A stretch of DNA of 64,000 nucleotides from Eubacterium_U album (GTDB taxonomy: Bacteria; Bacillota; Clostridia; Lachnospirales; Lachnospiraceae), in NCBI RefSeq assembly GCF_025336545.1, contig NZ_JAODBU010000014.1, positions 1-64,000 on the forward strand, written 5' to 3'. Under the pieces are notes generated by a model, which was not told where the DNA came from, ran no database searches, and saw only the letters and a program-made list of their open reading frames with translations. Numbering within the stretch: the stretch's first letter is position 1; every line of letters starts with the position of its first letter. The position numbers were made by a program, and so were the translations under genes. Shown here one piece after another: positions 24,780-34,699 of the stretch.

Positions 24780-27675
24780 CATTCTCCTCCAAATCAATTT
24801 TTGCTACATAAATCCCATCTCTTGCCGTTATAAACAAAGTATCTTTATTTGTTCCACCTATATCAAATGTAGATGGTCTTGACGCTACATGAATAGATTT
24901 TACAATTTTTCCATTTTTATATATTTTTATATCGTCATCTCCAACCAAAATATTATCTTTAATATTTCTAACGCAATAATCTCCCTCTTCAATTATTACA
25001 TTCGGATTTATAAGATAACCATTTTTATCAACTGTACACTCAAATACTCTTTTGTACATTTCATCAACTGAATACATTTTTTTGCCACATGATGAAATCG
25101 ATAAGTTATTACTCCTTATTAAATCATAATGATTTGGAATTATAGTTTTTCCATCTGTTGCTATCCAGGCTTTTTCAGGCTTATATCCTAAAACTTCTTT
25201 ATAATCTGAACCATCTCTCCATCTATTACCAGGATATATAACTCTATCAGGTTCTATTTTGCCCATTTCCACCATATCTAATGGTTGCATTTCTCCATTA
25301 TTATCTAATGTAAATACTATTGTATAGGCATCTCTGTTGTACCAAAATCCATATGAAGTACCATATGAGTCCGAAGGCAAAATATTTTCCTGTTTTTTTC
25401 CATCTACTGTAGCATTCTTTGGAATCACATATTCTCCAACAATTATTATTCTGTCATTTGTATCAAATCCCACAGAATTAATTTTATAAGGTGATTCAAA
25501 TATTTCAGTAAGTTTATAATCTTTTCCGTCTACACAATAAATTTTCTTATCAAGACTGTCTACAAAATAGAAATCACCTTTTTGATTACAAATCCCTCCA
25601 TCAGGGAATCTGAATCCACTATATAATTTTTGTGGTTCATTAGTTTTAGTTATTCTAATATTTCTGCCAACATTTCCCTTTATATCAATCTTTGTTGCCT
25701 GCCATGTTCTTATTTCTACATTTGAGTTTACATCCAAAAGATAATTATCGATTGTGTATTTCATTTGTGAGAAATTATGTGCATTTATAAATGAAATATT
25801 TTTGCAGTCAAATGTTTTTACACAATAATCATAAGGCTTATTTACAAATATTGTTCTAAAATGATATGTCATTGCAAATGTAATATCTTCACAATTATGT
25901 AGTTCTATTGGTCTTGCAAATTCGCCTTCTGCCACTTCCTCCTCTGTCTGTATTCCATAGATTGTCCAGTTCTTAACATTATTCATCAACAATTCATGTC
26001 TACAATGATGCTCAAGTGACATACAATAAATCTTTCCCGGTGTATCAGTATTTTCGATAGTTATTCCTGCTGTTACATAAGGACTTGCAGACCACACATC
26101 CTTAATTACTCCGCCACCATTAACAACTATTGATGGATACTGATAATCCCACATACGCTCAGGATTACTGTCTGCAGTTCTTGTTGAGTTATAAGGCATT
26201 TCAAACGCTCCTGTACCTTTAACAAGATTTCCATGTCCACCAAACATTTTTACATCATTAATATATGAATCAATATCGCCGTTCCACTTAAGTCCTATTG
26301 CTCTTGGATTTTTTCCACCTGTTTCTATTCCTATACCAAATAATATGTTGCTTTTTCCACTTTCAATAAATGCTATACCTTTTCCATATCCGGTAAATCT
26401 TTCTGCATTATCTTTAAGTATAAATTTAGTAGAAACAGGATTAAGTCCAATAATAACTGTATCATCTTTTAATTTGATAGTATCTGTAAGCAAATATTCT
26501 CCCTGTGGGAAATAAAGATATGTATACTTTTCAATTAACTCCTTAAGAACCTTTGTATCATCCGTAACTCCATCTCCAATAAGACCATTTTTCTTAACAT
26601 TTATCCACTGTTTTACTTCAGGTAAAGTCTTTAAATCTGTATACAAAACATTATAGTCAATTTGCTTTTCTCCTATATATAATATATCTTTAATTTGTTT
26701 TTCAGGATACTCATCACTTGCTGTTATTCCATGTATATATTCATTTATATGTGCACAATCATATTTATTATCTATTGTATTTTCTGTATCCTTATAACTT
26801 ACGATAACATTGCATTTTTCTAAATAGCAATTCTTTACATAAATACTTGTTAACGAATTATTTTCTAATGCAATATTCAATAATTTATCCACATTTTTAA
26901 ATATAGAATCTTCTACATATAATTTTTCAAAAAATCCATCCTGTACCTCTACAAACTGTGGCACATTTTTCACATCAGTTCTTACTATTGTAAGACCTGC
27001 CTCTCTTGTAAAAATAGCTGCTTTTTTCTGATTTTCAAATTTTGTATCTACCATTACAAATGGCCATCCCGGAGAACACTTTGTAGTGATTATTCCGTAA
27101 TTTCCACCGACAATTTCTATATCCTCCATTTCATTTCCCACATCATATATTCCTGCCATTCCTGAATTGACGTTAATTGTAATGTGAGCTAAAAAAGCAT
27201 GTTGTGCATAATGTGTCCTAAAAGCTACCGCATAATCATTTTCTCTACCTAAGTTAATATTAACATTAGACATTGCACTATAGAAAGTTCCCGGATTAGC
27301 ATCATTTGCATTCACATTTGTCCCTTCCGTTACAACTCTGTCCACAAACCAGAACAAATATCTAAAATGACCTTTATCGTCTTCCTTTGATATATTAAAA
27401 TTTAATGCATTATCCTTTAATATAAATTCAGGTCTTTTTTCTCCATATCCGATTATTCTTACTGCCTTTGGAATATAAATTGTCTTACTTAACAGATATT
27501 TTCCTTCAGGAACAAATACAATTCCATAACCGTATTCTTCTACAACCATATTAACTGCTTTTTGCAGTTCATCTGATACATCCACTATTCCATCATTACT
27601 AATATTAAAATGGTCTGCGTCAAAATATATCGCAGACTCATCCTCTATTTTCCCCGTATAAAAACTTGTTTTCAT
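24772..27675 (-). CDS. double beta-helix (pectate-lyase-superfamily) protein with C-terminal propeller-like domain
   Basis: 967 aa. Two pectate_lyase_3-type modules are visible. The first (about 20-320) has the DVSDELQKAVN and GIVFVPEGKYLLSKTI signature. The second (about 355-690) has GLIGDGVTDDT and LYFPQGEYLLTDTI. This two-helix layout is like GH55 beta-1,3-glucanases. The last 270 residues contain repeated strand motifs (FPDGGICNQKGDFYFVDSLDKKIY) like an SMP-30/NHL beta-propeller. No signal peptide or lipobox is seen, so unlike its operon partner it appears cytosolic. GAGGT precedes the ATG. Substrate unknown. A role in glucan or oligosaccharide breakdown is inference from fold and from the co-encoded surface lipoprotein. 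Confidence 0.75.
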   Translation of the reverse strand: MKTSFYTGKIEDESAIYFDADHFNISNDGIVDVSDELQKAVNMVVEEYGYGIVFVPEGKYLLSKTIYIPKAVRIIGYGEKRPEFILKDNALNFNISKEDDKGHFRYLFWFVDRVVTEGTNVNANDANPGTFYSAMSNVNINLGRENDYAVAFRTHYAQHAFLAHITINVNSGMAGIYDVGNEMEDIEIVGGNYGIITTKCSPGWPFVMVDTKFENQKKAAIFTREAGLTIVRTDVKNVPQFVEVQDGFFEKLYVEDSIFKNVDKLLNIALENNSLTSIYVKNCYLEKCNVIVSYKDTENTIDNKYDCAHINEYIHGITASDEYPEKQIKDILYIGEKQIDYNVLYTDLKTLPEVKQWINVKKNGLIGDGVTDDTKVLKELIEKYTYLYFPQGEYLLTDTIKLKDDTVIIGLNPVSTKFILKDNAERFTGYGKGIAFIESGKSNILFGIGIETGGKNPRAIGLKWNGDIDSYINDVKMFGGHGNLVKGTGAFEMPYNSTRTADSNPERMWDYQYPSIVVNGGGVIKDVWSASPYVTAGITIENTDTPGKIYCMSLEHHCRHELLMNNVKNWTIYGIQTEEEVAEGEFARPIELHNCEDITFAMTYHFRTIFVNKPYDYCVKTFDCKNISFINAHNFSQMKYTIDNYLLDVNSNVEIRTWQATKIDIKGNVGRNIRITKTNEPQKLYSGFRFPDGGICNQKGDFYFVDSLDKKIYCVDGKDYKLTEIFESPYKINSVGFDTNDRIIIVGEYVIPKNATVDGKKQENILPSDSYGTSYGFWYNRDAYTIVFTLDNNGEMQPLDMVEMGKIEPDRVIYPGNRWRDGSDYKEVLGYKPEKAWIATDGKTIIPNHYDLIRSNNLSISSCGKKMYSVDEMYKRVFECTVDKNGYLINPNVIIEEGDYCVRNIKDNILVGDDDIKIYKNGKIVKSIHVASRPSTFDIGGTNKDTLFITARDGIYVAKIDLEENDE

Positions 27676-27919
27676 AACAAATACCTCATATTTCTCAATA
27701 ATATATGTATTCTTTTTAAAATACTTTATTCTTTTTTATTGAAACAATTTTATCAGATATTTTTGTTAAAATCAACATTAATTGATTAAATCAAAGCATT
27801 ATTTTTGTGCATTTTTATCATATTTTTCTTTAACATTTTTGTAGGCATAAATAAAAGAGCACCACTTTTTTATGATGCTCTTTCATTAAAATTATTCTCT
27901 CTTTATCAATCTTCTAAAA

Positions 27920-29785
27920 CTAAGCTGTTTCTTCCTGCTGTGCCCATTGTGAATTGTATAGTTTAGCATAGAATCCATCTTTTTCCATTAATTCGTTATG
28001 ATTTCCCTGCTCGATTATATCTCCATCTTTCATTACAAGAATTAAATCGGCATTCTTTATAGTTGAAAGTCTGTGGGCAATTACAAAACTTGTTCTGCCT
28101 TTAAGCATATTATTCATACCACGCTGAATTCTTTGTTCTGTTCTTGTATCTACTGAAGATGTTGCTTCATCTAATATCATAATCGGATTATCTGCGAGTA
28201 TAGCTCTTGCAATTGTAAGAAGCTGTTTCTGTCCCTGTGATATGTTACTTGCTTCTTCATTTAATTCCATTTTATATCCATCCGGAAGAGTTCTGATGAA
28301 ATGGTCTGCGTGAGCTTTCTTAGCTGCTGCAATTACTTCTTCATCTGTTGCGTCTAATCTGCCATAACGGATATTTTCCATAATTGTTCCTTTAAATAAC
28401 CATGTATCCTGAAGAACCATTCCAAATTCCTGTCTAAGTTCGCCTCGGTTAAAATCTTTGACATTATGTCCGTCAATAAGAATCTGCCCCTTATTTACGT
28501 CATAGAATCTCATTAATAATTTAACAATTGTAGTCTTTCCTGCTCCGGTAGGACCAACTATTGCTATCTGTTGTCCTTCCTTAATATCAGCACTAAAATC
28601 ATTAATTATAGTCTGATTTTCATTGTATCCAAAGTTTACATGATCAAATGTAACATTTCCTTTAACAGTGTTTATATCTACAGGATTTGCTACGAATTGG
28701 TCTTCTTCTTCCTCGTCTAAGAATTCAAATACTCTCTCAGCTGCTGCTGCCATACTCTGCATCATATTTGAAACCTGTGCCACCTGCTGAATTGGCTGTG
28801 TAAAATTCTTTACGTATTGGATAAACGCCTGAATATCACCGATTTCAATTTTTCCATTTATAGCAAGATAAGCACCCGAAATTGCAACACCAACATAACC
28901 TAAATTTCCAACAAACTGCATTATAGGCATCATTAATCCTGAGAAAAACTGAGATTTCCAAGCTGATTTATAAAGGATTTCATTTGTATCATGAAATTCT
29001 TTCTTTACAGTTTCTTCTTTATTAAACGCCTTTACAATATGATGACCACTATATACTTCTTCTACCTGACCATTTATATGACCTAAATATTCCTGCTGAC
29101 TCTTAAAGTATTTCTGTGAATGTTTAATTACAAAACTAATTAATAAGATACTCACAGGTAATGTAATAAGTGTAATAAGTGTCATCGGTACACTTATTGT
29201 TATCATCATAATAAATACACCGATTAATGTACTTATAGATGTAATTAACTGTGTTATACTTTGATTTAATCCATTTCCTAATGTATCTACATCATTTGTA
29301 ATTCTTGATAAAACTTCACCGTATGTTCTACTTTCAAAATATTTGAGTGGCATTCTATTTATTTTTTCTGAAATTTCTTTTCTCATACGGTAACAGATTT
29401 TCTGTGTTATACCCGTCATTACAAATCCCTGAATAAGATTGAATACACAACTAACTCCATATAACGCCAATACTATTAAAAGTATTTTTCCAACATATCC
29501 AAAATCAATTCCACCTTTTCCGGATATCTTGTTCATAATTCCATCTGAAAGTGCTGTTGTCGCTTTACCTAATACCTTAGGTCCTGCAACAGTAAATACA
29601 ACACTAAACATTGCACAAACCATTACTGCAAATACGCCATATTTATAATTTCCAATATATCGTATTAATTTTCCAATCGTGCCTTTAAAATCTTTAGCCT
29701 TTTCACCTGACCCCATTCGGCCGCCGCCCATAGGTCCTCTCATTCTTTTTGGTGGATTTATATTTGTTCTATTTTCATTACTCAT
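27920..29785 (-). CDS. ABC exporter subunit (permease-ATPase), second gene
   Basis: About 621 aa half-transporter: six transmembrane helices (about 40-340) then an ATPase with Walker A GPTGAGKT, Q-loop VLQDTWLF, a signature that reads NISQGQKQ (a variant of LSGGQ), and Walker B MILDEATSSVD. The N-terminal Gly/Arg/Met-rich stretch is a clostridial feature of this exporter class. The ATG lies after AGGAGG and overlaps the stop of the preceding ABC gene by 8 nt, so the pair is translated together as a heterodimer like LmrCD/BmrCD. Its catalytic glutamate (DEATSS) is intact. Probable role is export of drugs, peptides or lipids. Confidence 0.88.
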   Translation of the reverse strand: MSNENRTNINPPKRMRGPMGGGRMGSGEKAKDFKGTIGKLIRYIGNYKYGVFAVMVCAMFSVVFTVAGPKVLGKATTALSDGIMNKISGKGGIDFGYVGKILLIVLALYGVSCVFNLIQGFVMTGITQKICYRMRKEISEKINRMPLKYFESRTYGEVLSRITNDVDTLGNGLNQSITQLITSISTLIGVFIMMITISVPMTLITLITLPVSILLISFVIKHSQKYFKSQQEYLGHINGQVEEVYSGHHIVKAFNKEETVKKEFHDTNEILYKSAWKSQFFSGLMMPIMQFVGNLGYVGVAISGAYLAINGKIEIGDIQAFIQYVKNFTQPIQQVAQVSNMMQSMAAAAERVFEFLDEEEEDQFVANPVDINTVKGNVTFDHVNFGYNENQTIINDFSADIKEGQQIAIVGPTGAGKTTIVKLLMRFYDVNKGQILIDGHNVKDFNRGELRQEFGMVLQDTWLFKGTIMENIRYGRLDATDEEVIAAAKKAHADHFIRTLPDGYKMELNEEASNISQGQKQLLTIARAILADNPIMILDEATSSVDTRTEQRIQRGMNNMLKGRTSFVIAHRLSTIKNADLILVMKDGDIIEQGNHNELMEKDGFYAKLYNSQWAQQEETA

Positions 29786-32042
29786 CTTTATCCACCTCCT
29801 CATTTAAACTTGCTGCCAATTCGGCTTCTGACATCTGAGATGATGCTATCTGCTTATATACCTCACAATTCTTCATTAATTCCTTGTGTGTTCCTTTTCC
29901 AACCATCTTTCCATCATCTAAAACAATAATCTGCTTTGCCTGTAATACAGTGCTTATTCTTTGAGCTACAATAATTACTGTACTTTCTTTTACCTTAGGA
30001 CTCAATGCTTTTCTTAATGCTGCATCAGTCTTAAAGTCTAACGCTGAGAAACTGTCATCAAAAATATATATTCTAGGATTTTTTGCAATTGCTCTTGCAA
30101 TTGATAAGCGCTGTTTCTGTCCTCCTGAAACATTAGTTCCACCCTGTGAAATAGGACTATCATATTTTTCTTCTTTACAATCAATAAATTCTGTTGCCTG
30201 AGCAATTGTTGCAGCCTCTAACATTTGTTCATCGGATGCATTCTCTGCTCCATATTTTATATTAGATGCAATTGTTCCTGAGAACAAAATTCCCTTTTGC
30301 GGTACATATCCAATATTATCCCTTATTGATTTCTGTGATAAATCTTTTACATCAATTCCATCAATTGTAATCTGTCCCTCTGTTACATCGTAAAATCTAG
30401 GAATAAGCTTTGCTACAGTACTCTTACCACTACCTGTACTACCTATAATAGCAGTAGTTTCACCAGGTTTAGCAATAAAATCTATTCCCTCTAAAACATT
30501 TGTATCTCCATCAGGATATTTAAAATCAACATTTTTAAATTCTACAATTCCCTTTGGTGCATCTAACATCTTAGCTTCTTTTTTATCTTTTATAGAAACA
30601 TCTGTATCTAAAACGTCATCTATTCTTTCTGCTGCAACTGTTGCTCTAGGAAGCATAATTGATACCATTGTTATCATAAGGAAAGACATAACTATCTGCA
30701 TTGTATAGGTAATAAATGCAGTCATAGACCCAACTTCTAAAGCACCCTGATTAATTCTGTGGCTTGCAACCCATTCAATCAATATTGTAATTCCATACAT
30801 AACCATCATCATAAGTGGCATCATAAATGTCATTACTCTATTTGTAAATAACATTACCTTTGTCAAAGATTTATTTGCAACATCAAATCTTTCTTCTTCT
30901 TTCTTTTCTCTGCTAAATGCTCTTATTACAGGAATTCCTGTTAAAATTTCTCTCGAAACAAGGTTTACTCTGTCAACTAAATCCTGCATAATTTTAAACT
31001 TAGGCATAGCTAAAGCCATCAATATTGCTACCAAACATAAAAGAGCAACAACAGCAACTACGATAATCCACTCCATACCTGAGTGTGTTTTTATAACCAT
31101 TATTATGCCGCCCACAGCAAGAATAGGTGCATAAGCAACCATTCTAAGAAGCATTACACATACCATTTGAATCTGTTGAACATCATTTGTGCTTCTTGTA
31201 ATTAATGATGCTGTAGAGAACTTATTAATTTCTGCATCAGAAAATTCCAATACTTTATTAAATACTTTTTCTCTTAACTCTTTACCGATTGAAGCTGATA
31301 CTTTAGATGCGAGGAAACCAACAATAATCGCACTTACAGTCATTAAAAGTGCCATTGCAAGCATTTTTGCTCCTGTACTCCACAAATAACTAACTTGCTT
31401 TGTTTCAACATCTACTCCGATTTTTTTGTATTCCTTTTTTACAAATGAAATAGCTGAAGACTGAACAAGAGAATCTCCCATAGAATCAATTGCTGACCCC
31501 ATTTTATCTCTTACTGTATCTCTTATTAAATCGAAATGAGCTGCCATAAACTGTTCCTGTGTCATAGTTCCATTTTGAACTGCTGCTAAGTCCATCTTAG
31601 CCTGATTATCAAGAGAATCCATATCAATTTCTTTCATGTACTCACTCATATCCTGACCAGTATTTTCATTATTGTTCTTCTTGTCCTGTGCCTGAGAAAT
31701 CATTGAATATACAAGAATTGGTTCTGAAAAAGTCTTATCTAACTTTTCCATGTTTTCTTTTGATTTATCTTTTAACTTATAATTTCCATTACTTTGTTTC
31801 TTATATGCAGACTCCCATTTACTTTTTTCTTTATCAGTCATCCACATTGCAATTCCCTGATAACTTTCTTCTGAAATTTTCTCCGGTGTTGCATATTCAA
31901 TTCCTGAATTATTAATACCTGTATCAATTAATGATGCTGTATAATCAGGTAAAGACAGGTCGCACATAGCCTGTATAAACAAAAATGCTATTATTGTAAA
32001 TACCATTGGCATATGCCCCTTGAAATTTTTAAAAAATCTCAT
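29778..32042 (-). CDS. ABC exporter subunit (permease-ATPase), first gene, with large extracytoplasmic insert
   Basis: 754 aa. The first transmembrane helix is followed by a long hydrophilic insert (about 40-210, Lys/Met/Gln-rich) before the next helix, then the standard exporter core. The ATPase has Walker A GSTGSGKST, Q-loop YVPQKGILF, signature VSGGQKQR and Walker B IYIFDDSFSALD. The residue after Walker B is Asp (DDSFS) instead of the catalytic Glu, so this is the degenerate site of a heterodimeric exporter and the partner gene carries the active one. It starts 2 nt after the marR gene ends. Confidence 0.88.
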   Translation of the reverse strand: MRFFKNFKGHMPMVFTIIAFLFIQAMCDLSLPDYTASLIDTGINNSGIEYATPEKISEESYQGIAMWMTDKEKSKWESAYKKQSNGNYKLKDKSKENMEKLDKTFSEPILVYSMISQAQDKKNNNENTGQDMSEYMKEIDMDSLDNQAKMDLAAVQNGTMTQEQFMAAHFDLIRDTVRDKMGSAIDSMGDSLVQSSAISFVKKEYKKIGVDVETKQVSYLWSTGAKMLAMALLMTVSAIIVGFLASKVSASIGKELREKVFNKVLEFSDAEINKFSTASLITRSTNDVQQIQMVCVMLLRMVAYAPILAVGGIIMVIKTHSGMEWIIVVAVVALLCLVAILMALAMPKFKIMQDLVDRVNLVSREILTGIPVIRAFSREKKEEERFDVANKSLTKVMLFTNRVMTFMMPLMMMVMYGITILIEWVASHRINQGALEVGSMTAFITYTMQIVMSFLMITMVSIMLPRATVAAERIDDVLDTDVSIKDKKEAKMLDAPKGIVEFKNVDFKYPDGDTNVLEGIDFIAKPGETTAIIGSTGSGKSTVAKLIPRFYDVTEGQITIDGIDVKDLSQKSIRDNIGYVPQKGILFSGTIASNIKYGAENASDEQMLEAATIAQATEFIDCKEEKYDSPISQGGTNVSGGQKQRLSIARAIAKNPRIYIFDDSFSALDFKTDAALRKALSPKVKESTVIIVAQRISTVLQAKQIIVLDDGKMVGKGTHKELMKNCEVYKQIASSQMSEAELAASLNEEVDKDE

Positions 32043-32043
32043 C

Positions 32044-32514
32044 TTAATTCTCCTTTTCTTTTTTTAATGTCTTGCCTTCTTCAAGTATAGCTGCATAAAA
32101 TTTTTCCTGAAAATTCAAATATTGCTGTAATTCTTCTTCAGTAAAATGTGAAAATACTCTTTCAAAATATCCTTCCACATCCTTTTTTTTCTTTTCTACA
32201 AGTTCATTGCCTTTTTTTGACAATTTTATTAATGTATTCCTTCTATTATCAGAATCTACTTCTCTTACTATATATCCTTTATTTTCCAAACTTTTTAGTG
32301 TTCTTGAAATAGACTGCATTGACACATGCAATCCTTCTGCAAGTTCTGATACATTGACTGATTTATTTTCCATTTTTTCTGATTTAACAAGCCAAAATAT
32401 TATACTGCCTTCCATTCTTGAAATATCATCAGATAATTTTGGATGATGAAACTTTCTGAATTTCATCATTCCTTTTATGACCTTTTCTACAAGTTCCTTA
32501 TTGTACTCGCTCAT
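32044..32514 (-). CDS. MarR-family transcriptional regulator
   Basis: 156 aa. A winged helix-turn-helix is visible: VSELAEGLHVSMQSISRTLKSLENKGYIVREVDSDNRRNTLIKLSKKG (split here only for description), with the recognition helix SMQSISRTLKSLE near residues 65-77 and the wing DNRRN. It leads the operon with the two ABC genes, 2 nt apart, and probably represses it. Two near-identical 15-bp palindromes upstream (32557-32571 and 32591-32605) are candidate operators. A GGAGG lies 12 nt before the ATG. Confidence 0.9.
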   Translation of the reverse strand: MSEYNKELVEKVIKGMMKFRKFHHPKLSDDISRMEGSIIFWLVKSEKMENKSVNVSELAEGLHVSMQSISRTLKSLENKGYIVREVDSDNRRNTLIKLSKKGNELVEKKKKDVEGYFERVFSHFTEEELQQYLNFQEKFYAAILEEGKTLKKEKEN

Positions 32515-32556
32515 TTCATCCTGTCACCTCCAAGCTTAATTAGACTTTAGCAAAAA

Positions 32557-32605
32557 AATAAACACTGTTTATATTTAACAACGTTAACTGTAAACAGCGT
32601 TTATT
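32557..32605 (-). promoter_or_regulatory. paired palindromic operators, probable MarR sites
   Basis: AATAAACACTGTTTA (32557-32571) and TAAACAGCGTTTATT (32591-32605) are nearly reverse complements of each other and each is itself a near-palindrome around CACTGT/ACAGCG. Centres are 34 bp apart, consistent with binding by an autoregulating MarR dimer. Confidence 0.6.
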
Positions 32606-32660
32606 ATTTTACTCTTATTTTTTAATCTGTCAACAACTTAATTTAAAATTTAACTAATCG

Positions 32661-32969
32661 TTAACATTTCTTACTATATTTTTTTACATCGATTCTATCA
32701 CCCATAATAGAATCCATTCTCGTATCATCTTTTATAAGAATCTCTTTTTGTGCTTTGCTTAGTTGTTTAATCCAATATTCTAATTTAGATGCAAGTGCTT
32801 TATTTTCTGTCTGCCAAGCAGCTTCAAGTTTTAAAGCCACATGACTTCTTGTATATTTTGCACTTTTTTCTCCTGCTCCAAAATGTTCTTTCATTCTTCT
32901 ATCTAAATCCGTAGTTATCCCTGTGTAAATCGAATCGTCTTTACATCTTAACATATAAATATAGTACAT
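32661..32969 (-). CDS. GIY-YIG nuclease-domain protein
   Basis: About 102 aa. Begins MYYIYMLRCKDDSIYTGITTD, with the Y-Y and YTG motif of the GIY-YIG fold, DRRMKEHF and KYTRSH characteristic of the UvrC/YhbQ-like small family. Such stand-alone proteins are mostly of unknown function, some with DNA or structure-specific nuclease activity. The ATG at 32969 lies right after the stop of the MATE gene (TAAAATG), with GGAG inside that gene's end, so the two are coupled. An upstream in-frame start would run into the MATE gene and is rejected. Confidence 0.85.
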   Translation of the reverse strand: MYYIYMLRCKDDSIYTGITTDLDRRMKEHFGAGEKSAKYTRSHVALKLEAAWQTENKALASKLEYWIKQLSKAQKEILIKDDTRMDSIMGDRIDVKKYSKKC

Positions 32970-32970
32970 T

Positions 32971-34335
32971 TTATTCTCCCATTTTTCTAAATATTCCTCG
33001 TATAACAATTATTGATATAACTGCTGCCCCACCATCTGCTATAGGTGCCGCATACATAATGCCATCTATTCCAAATATCATCGGTAAAACTACTATTAAA
33101 GGTAGCAGAAAAATAATCTGTCTTGTAAGTGCAAGAAAAGTTCCCTTCATTGGTTTTCCAATTGCCGTACTAAAAGTTGAAGTTATTGGTTGTATCGCAT
33201 TTGCAAATGTCATAAACAAAAATATTCTAAAATAATTTGTTGCAAACTGATAATATTCTTTTGTACCATTTCCAAATATACTAATGATATTTCTTGGGAA
33301 AACCTGAAACATTATAAAGGCTATCACTGATACTATTGTACCACTTATAACAGCTAGTTTATATGTTTCTTTCACTCTGCTATAATTTTTTGCGCCTATA
33401 TTAAAACTTGCAATTGGCTGTATTCCCTGCGATAGTCCAATTATCACAGCAAAATAAATTTGATTAACTTTCATTATTATGCCTGCACACGCTAACGGAA
33501 TTGAATCCCCATAATTTGATAACGCCCCATAGTATGTCAAAGATTTATTTAATGTAATTTGAACAATCATTATTGCTATCTGATTTGAAAATGGTGTAAC
33601 CCCTAATGATGCAATTCTACCAATACATTTTAAAGAAGGAATAAAATGTTCTTTTTTTAACTTTACTGTCTTATAGTGCCTTAAATAATTTATCACTAAG
33701 ACAAACGAAACAAATTGTCCAATAATTGTTGCTAACGCTGCCCCTTTCATTTGCCAATCAAATACCATAACAAACAAATAATCAAGAATTATATTAATTA
33801 TTGCACCTACAAGATTGCATGTCATAGAAAAATCAGGGCTTCCGTCCGCCCTTATAATATGTCCTCCCCCAAGTCCCATTATAAGAAATGGTATTCCAAT
33901 TGCCGTAACACCAACGTAATCTTTAGCATATCCTAAAACATTGTCAGGTGATCCAAAAAATTTTAATAAAGGTGTTAAAAACAATAATATTCCTATAGCT
34001 ATTATAGTTCCAAGTATCATTATTCCTGTAACAACATTACCTATATAAAAGGGGGCTTTTTCTTTATTTCCTTTTCCCATTTCAATATTAAATGCTGCCG
34101 CACCACCAATTCCAAATAGTAAACCTAATGCTACACATATTGTACTTACAGGAAATGCTACATTCGTAGCTGCATTTCCTAATGTTCCAACAGTTCTTCC
34201 TATAAAAAACTGATCCACTATATTATAAAAAGAACTGACAAGCATAGCTACTATGCTTGGTATTGCAAATTTACGCAACAACTTACTTATCGGTTCAATC
34301 CCTAACGGATTTCTGATTTCACTATTTTCTTCCAT
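32971..34335 (-). CDS. MATE-family multidrug efflux transporter
   Basis: 454 aa with about 12 hydrophobic helices. The N-terminal EPISKLLRKFAIPSIVAMLVSS segment and the VDQFFIGRTVG motif fit the NorM/DinF-like MATE group. It exports cationic compounds using a sodium or proton gradient. It lies upstream of the GIY-YIG gene, with which it is coupled. The Shine-Dalgarno is weak (AGAGAG). Confidence 0.88.
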   Translation of the reverse strand: MEENSEIRNPLGIEPISKLLRKFAIPSIVAMLVSSFYNIVDQFFIGRTVGTLGNAATNVAFPVSTICVALGLLFGIGGAAAFNIEMGKGNKEKAPFYIGNVVTGIMILGTIIAIGILLFLTPLLKFFGSPDNVLGYAKDYVGVTAIGIPFLIMGLGGGHIIRADGSPDFSMTCNLVGAIINIILDYLFVMVFDWQMKGAALATIIGQFVSFVLVINYLRHYKTVKLKKEHFIPSLKCIGRIASLGVTPFSNQIAIMIVQITLNKSLTYYGALSNYGDSIPLACAGIIMKVNQIYFAVIIGLSQGIQPIASFNIGAKNYSRVKETYKLAVISGTIVSVIAFIMFQVFPRNIISIFGNGTKEYYQFATNYFRIFLFMTFANAIQPITSTFSTAIGKPMKGTFLALTRQIIFLLPLIVVLPMIFGIDGIMYAAPIADGGAAVISIIVIRGIFRKMGE

Positions 34336-34699
34336 TTCTTTATCTCTCTTTTATATTTACTTATATTTTTTTCTTTTGTCTTAAAACTATTCGTACAATT
34401 TTATCACATATACAAATAACTTTTCCACCATAAAATTATATATATTTCTATGCCTTACCAACTTATTAATATTATTTGTTCAATTTATATATGTTTTTAA
34501 TGAATTAAGGAATCGTTTTCTACCTATATTTAACTTGTTTTAAATAATTACACTATGTTATAATTTTAGATAATATTGCTATTGTTTATTAAAGCATAAT
34601 ATACATAGCACCCCATATATTTAAATTAATCGTCATTCTATGAATGAAAACTTATAATTATGAAATTATTTTATTAAATTACTATGAAAGGATAAAAAT
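34336..34699. other. divergent promoter region, MATE and hydrogenase genes
   Basis: 364 bp of AT-rich DNA. A plus-strand promoter candidate is TTGTTT (34535-34540), 18-nt spacer, TATAAT (34559-34564), about 135 nt before the hydrogenase. No reading frame or RNA structure was found. Confidence 0.5.
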
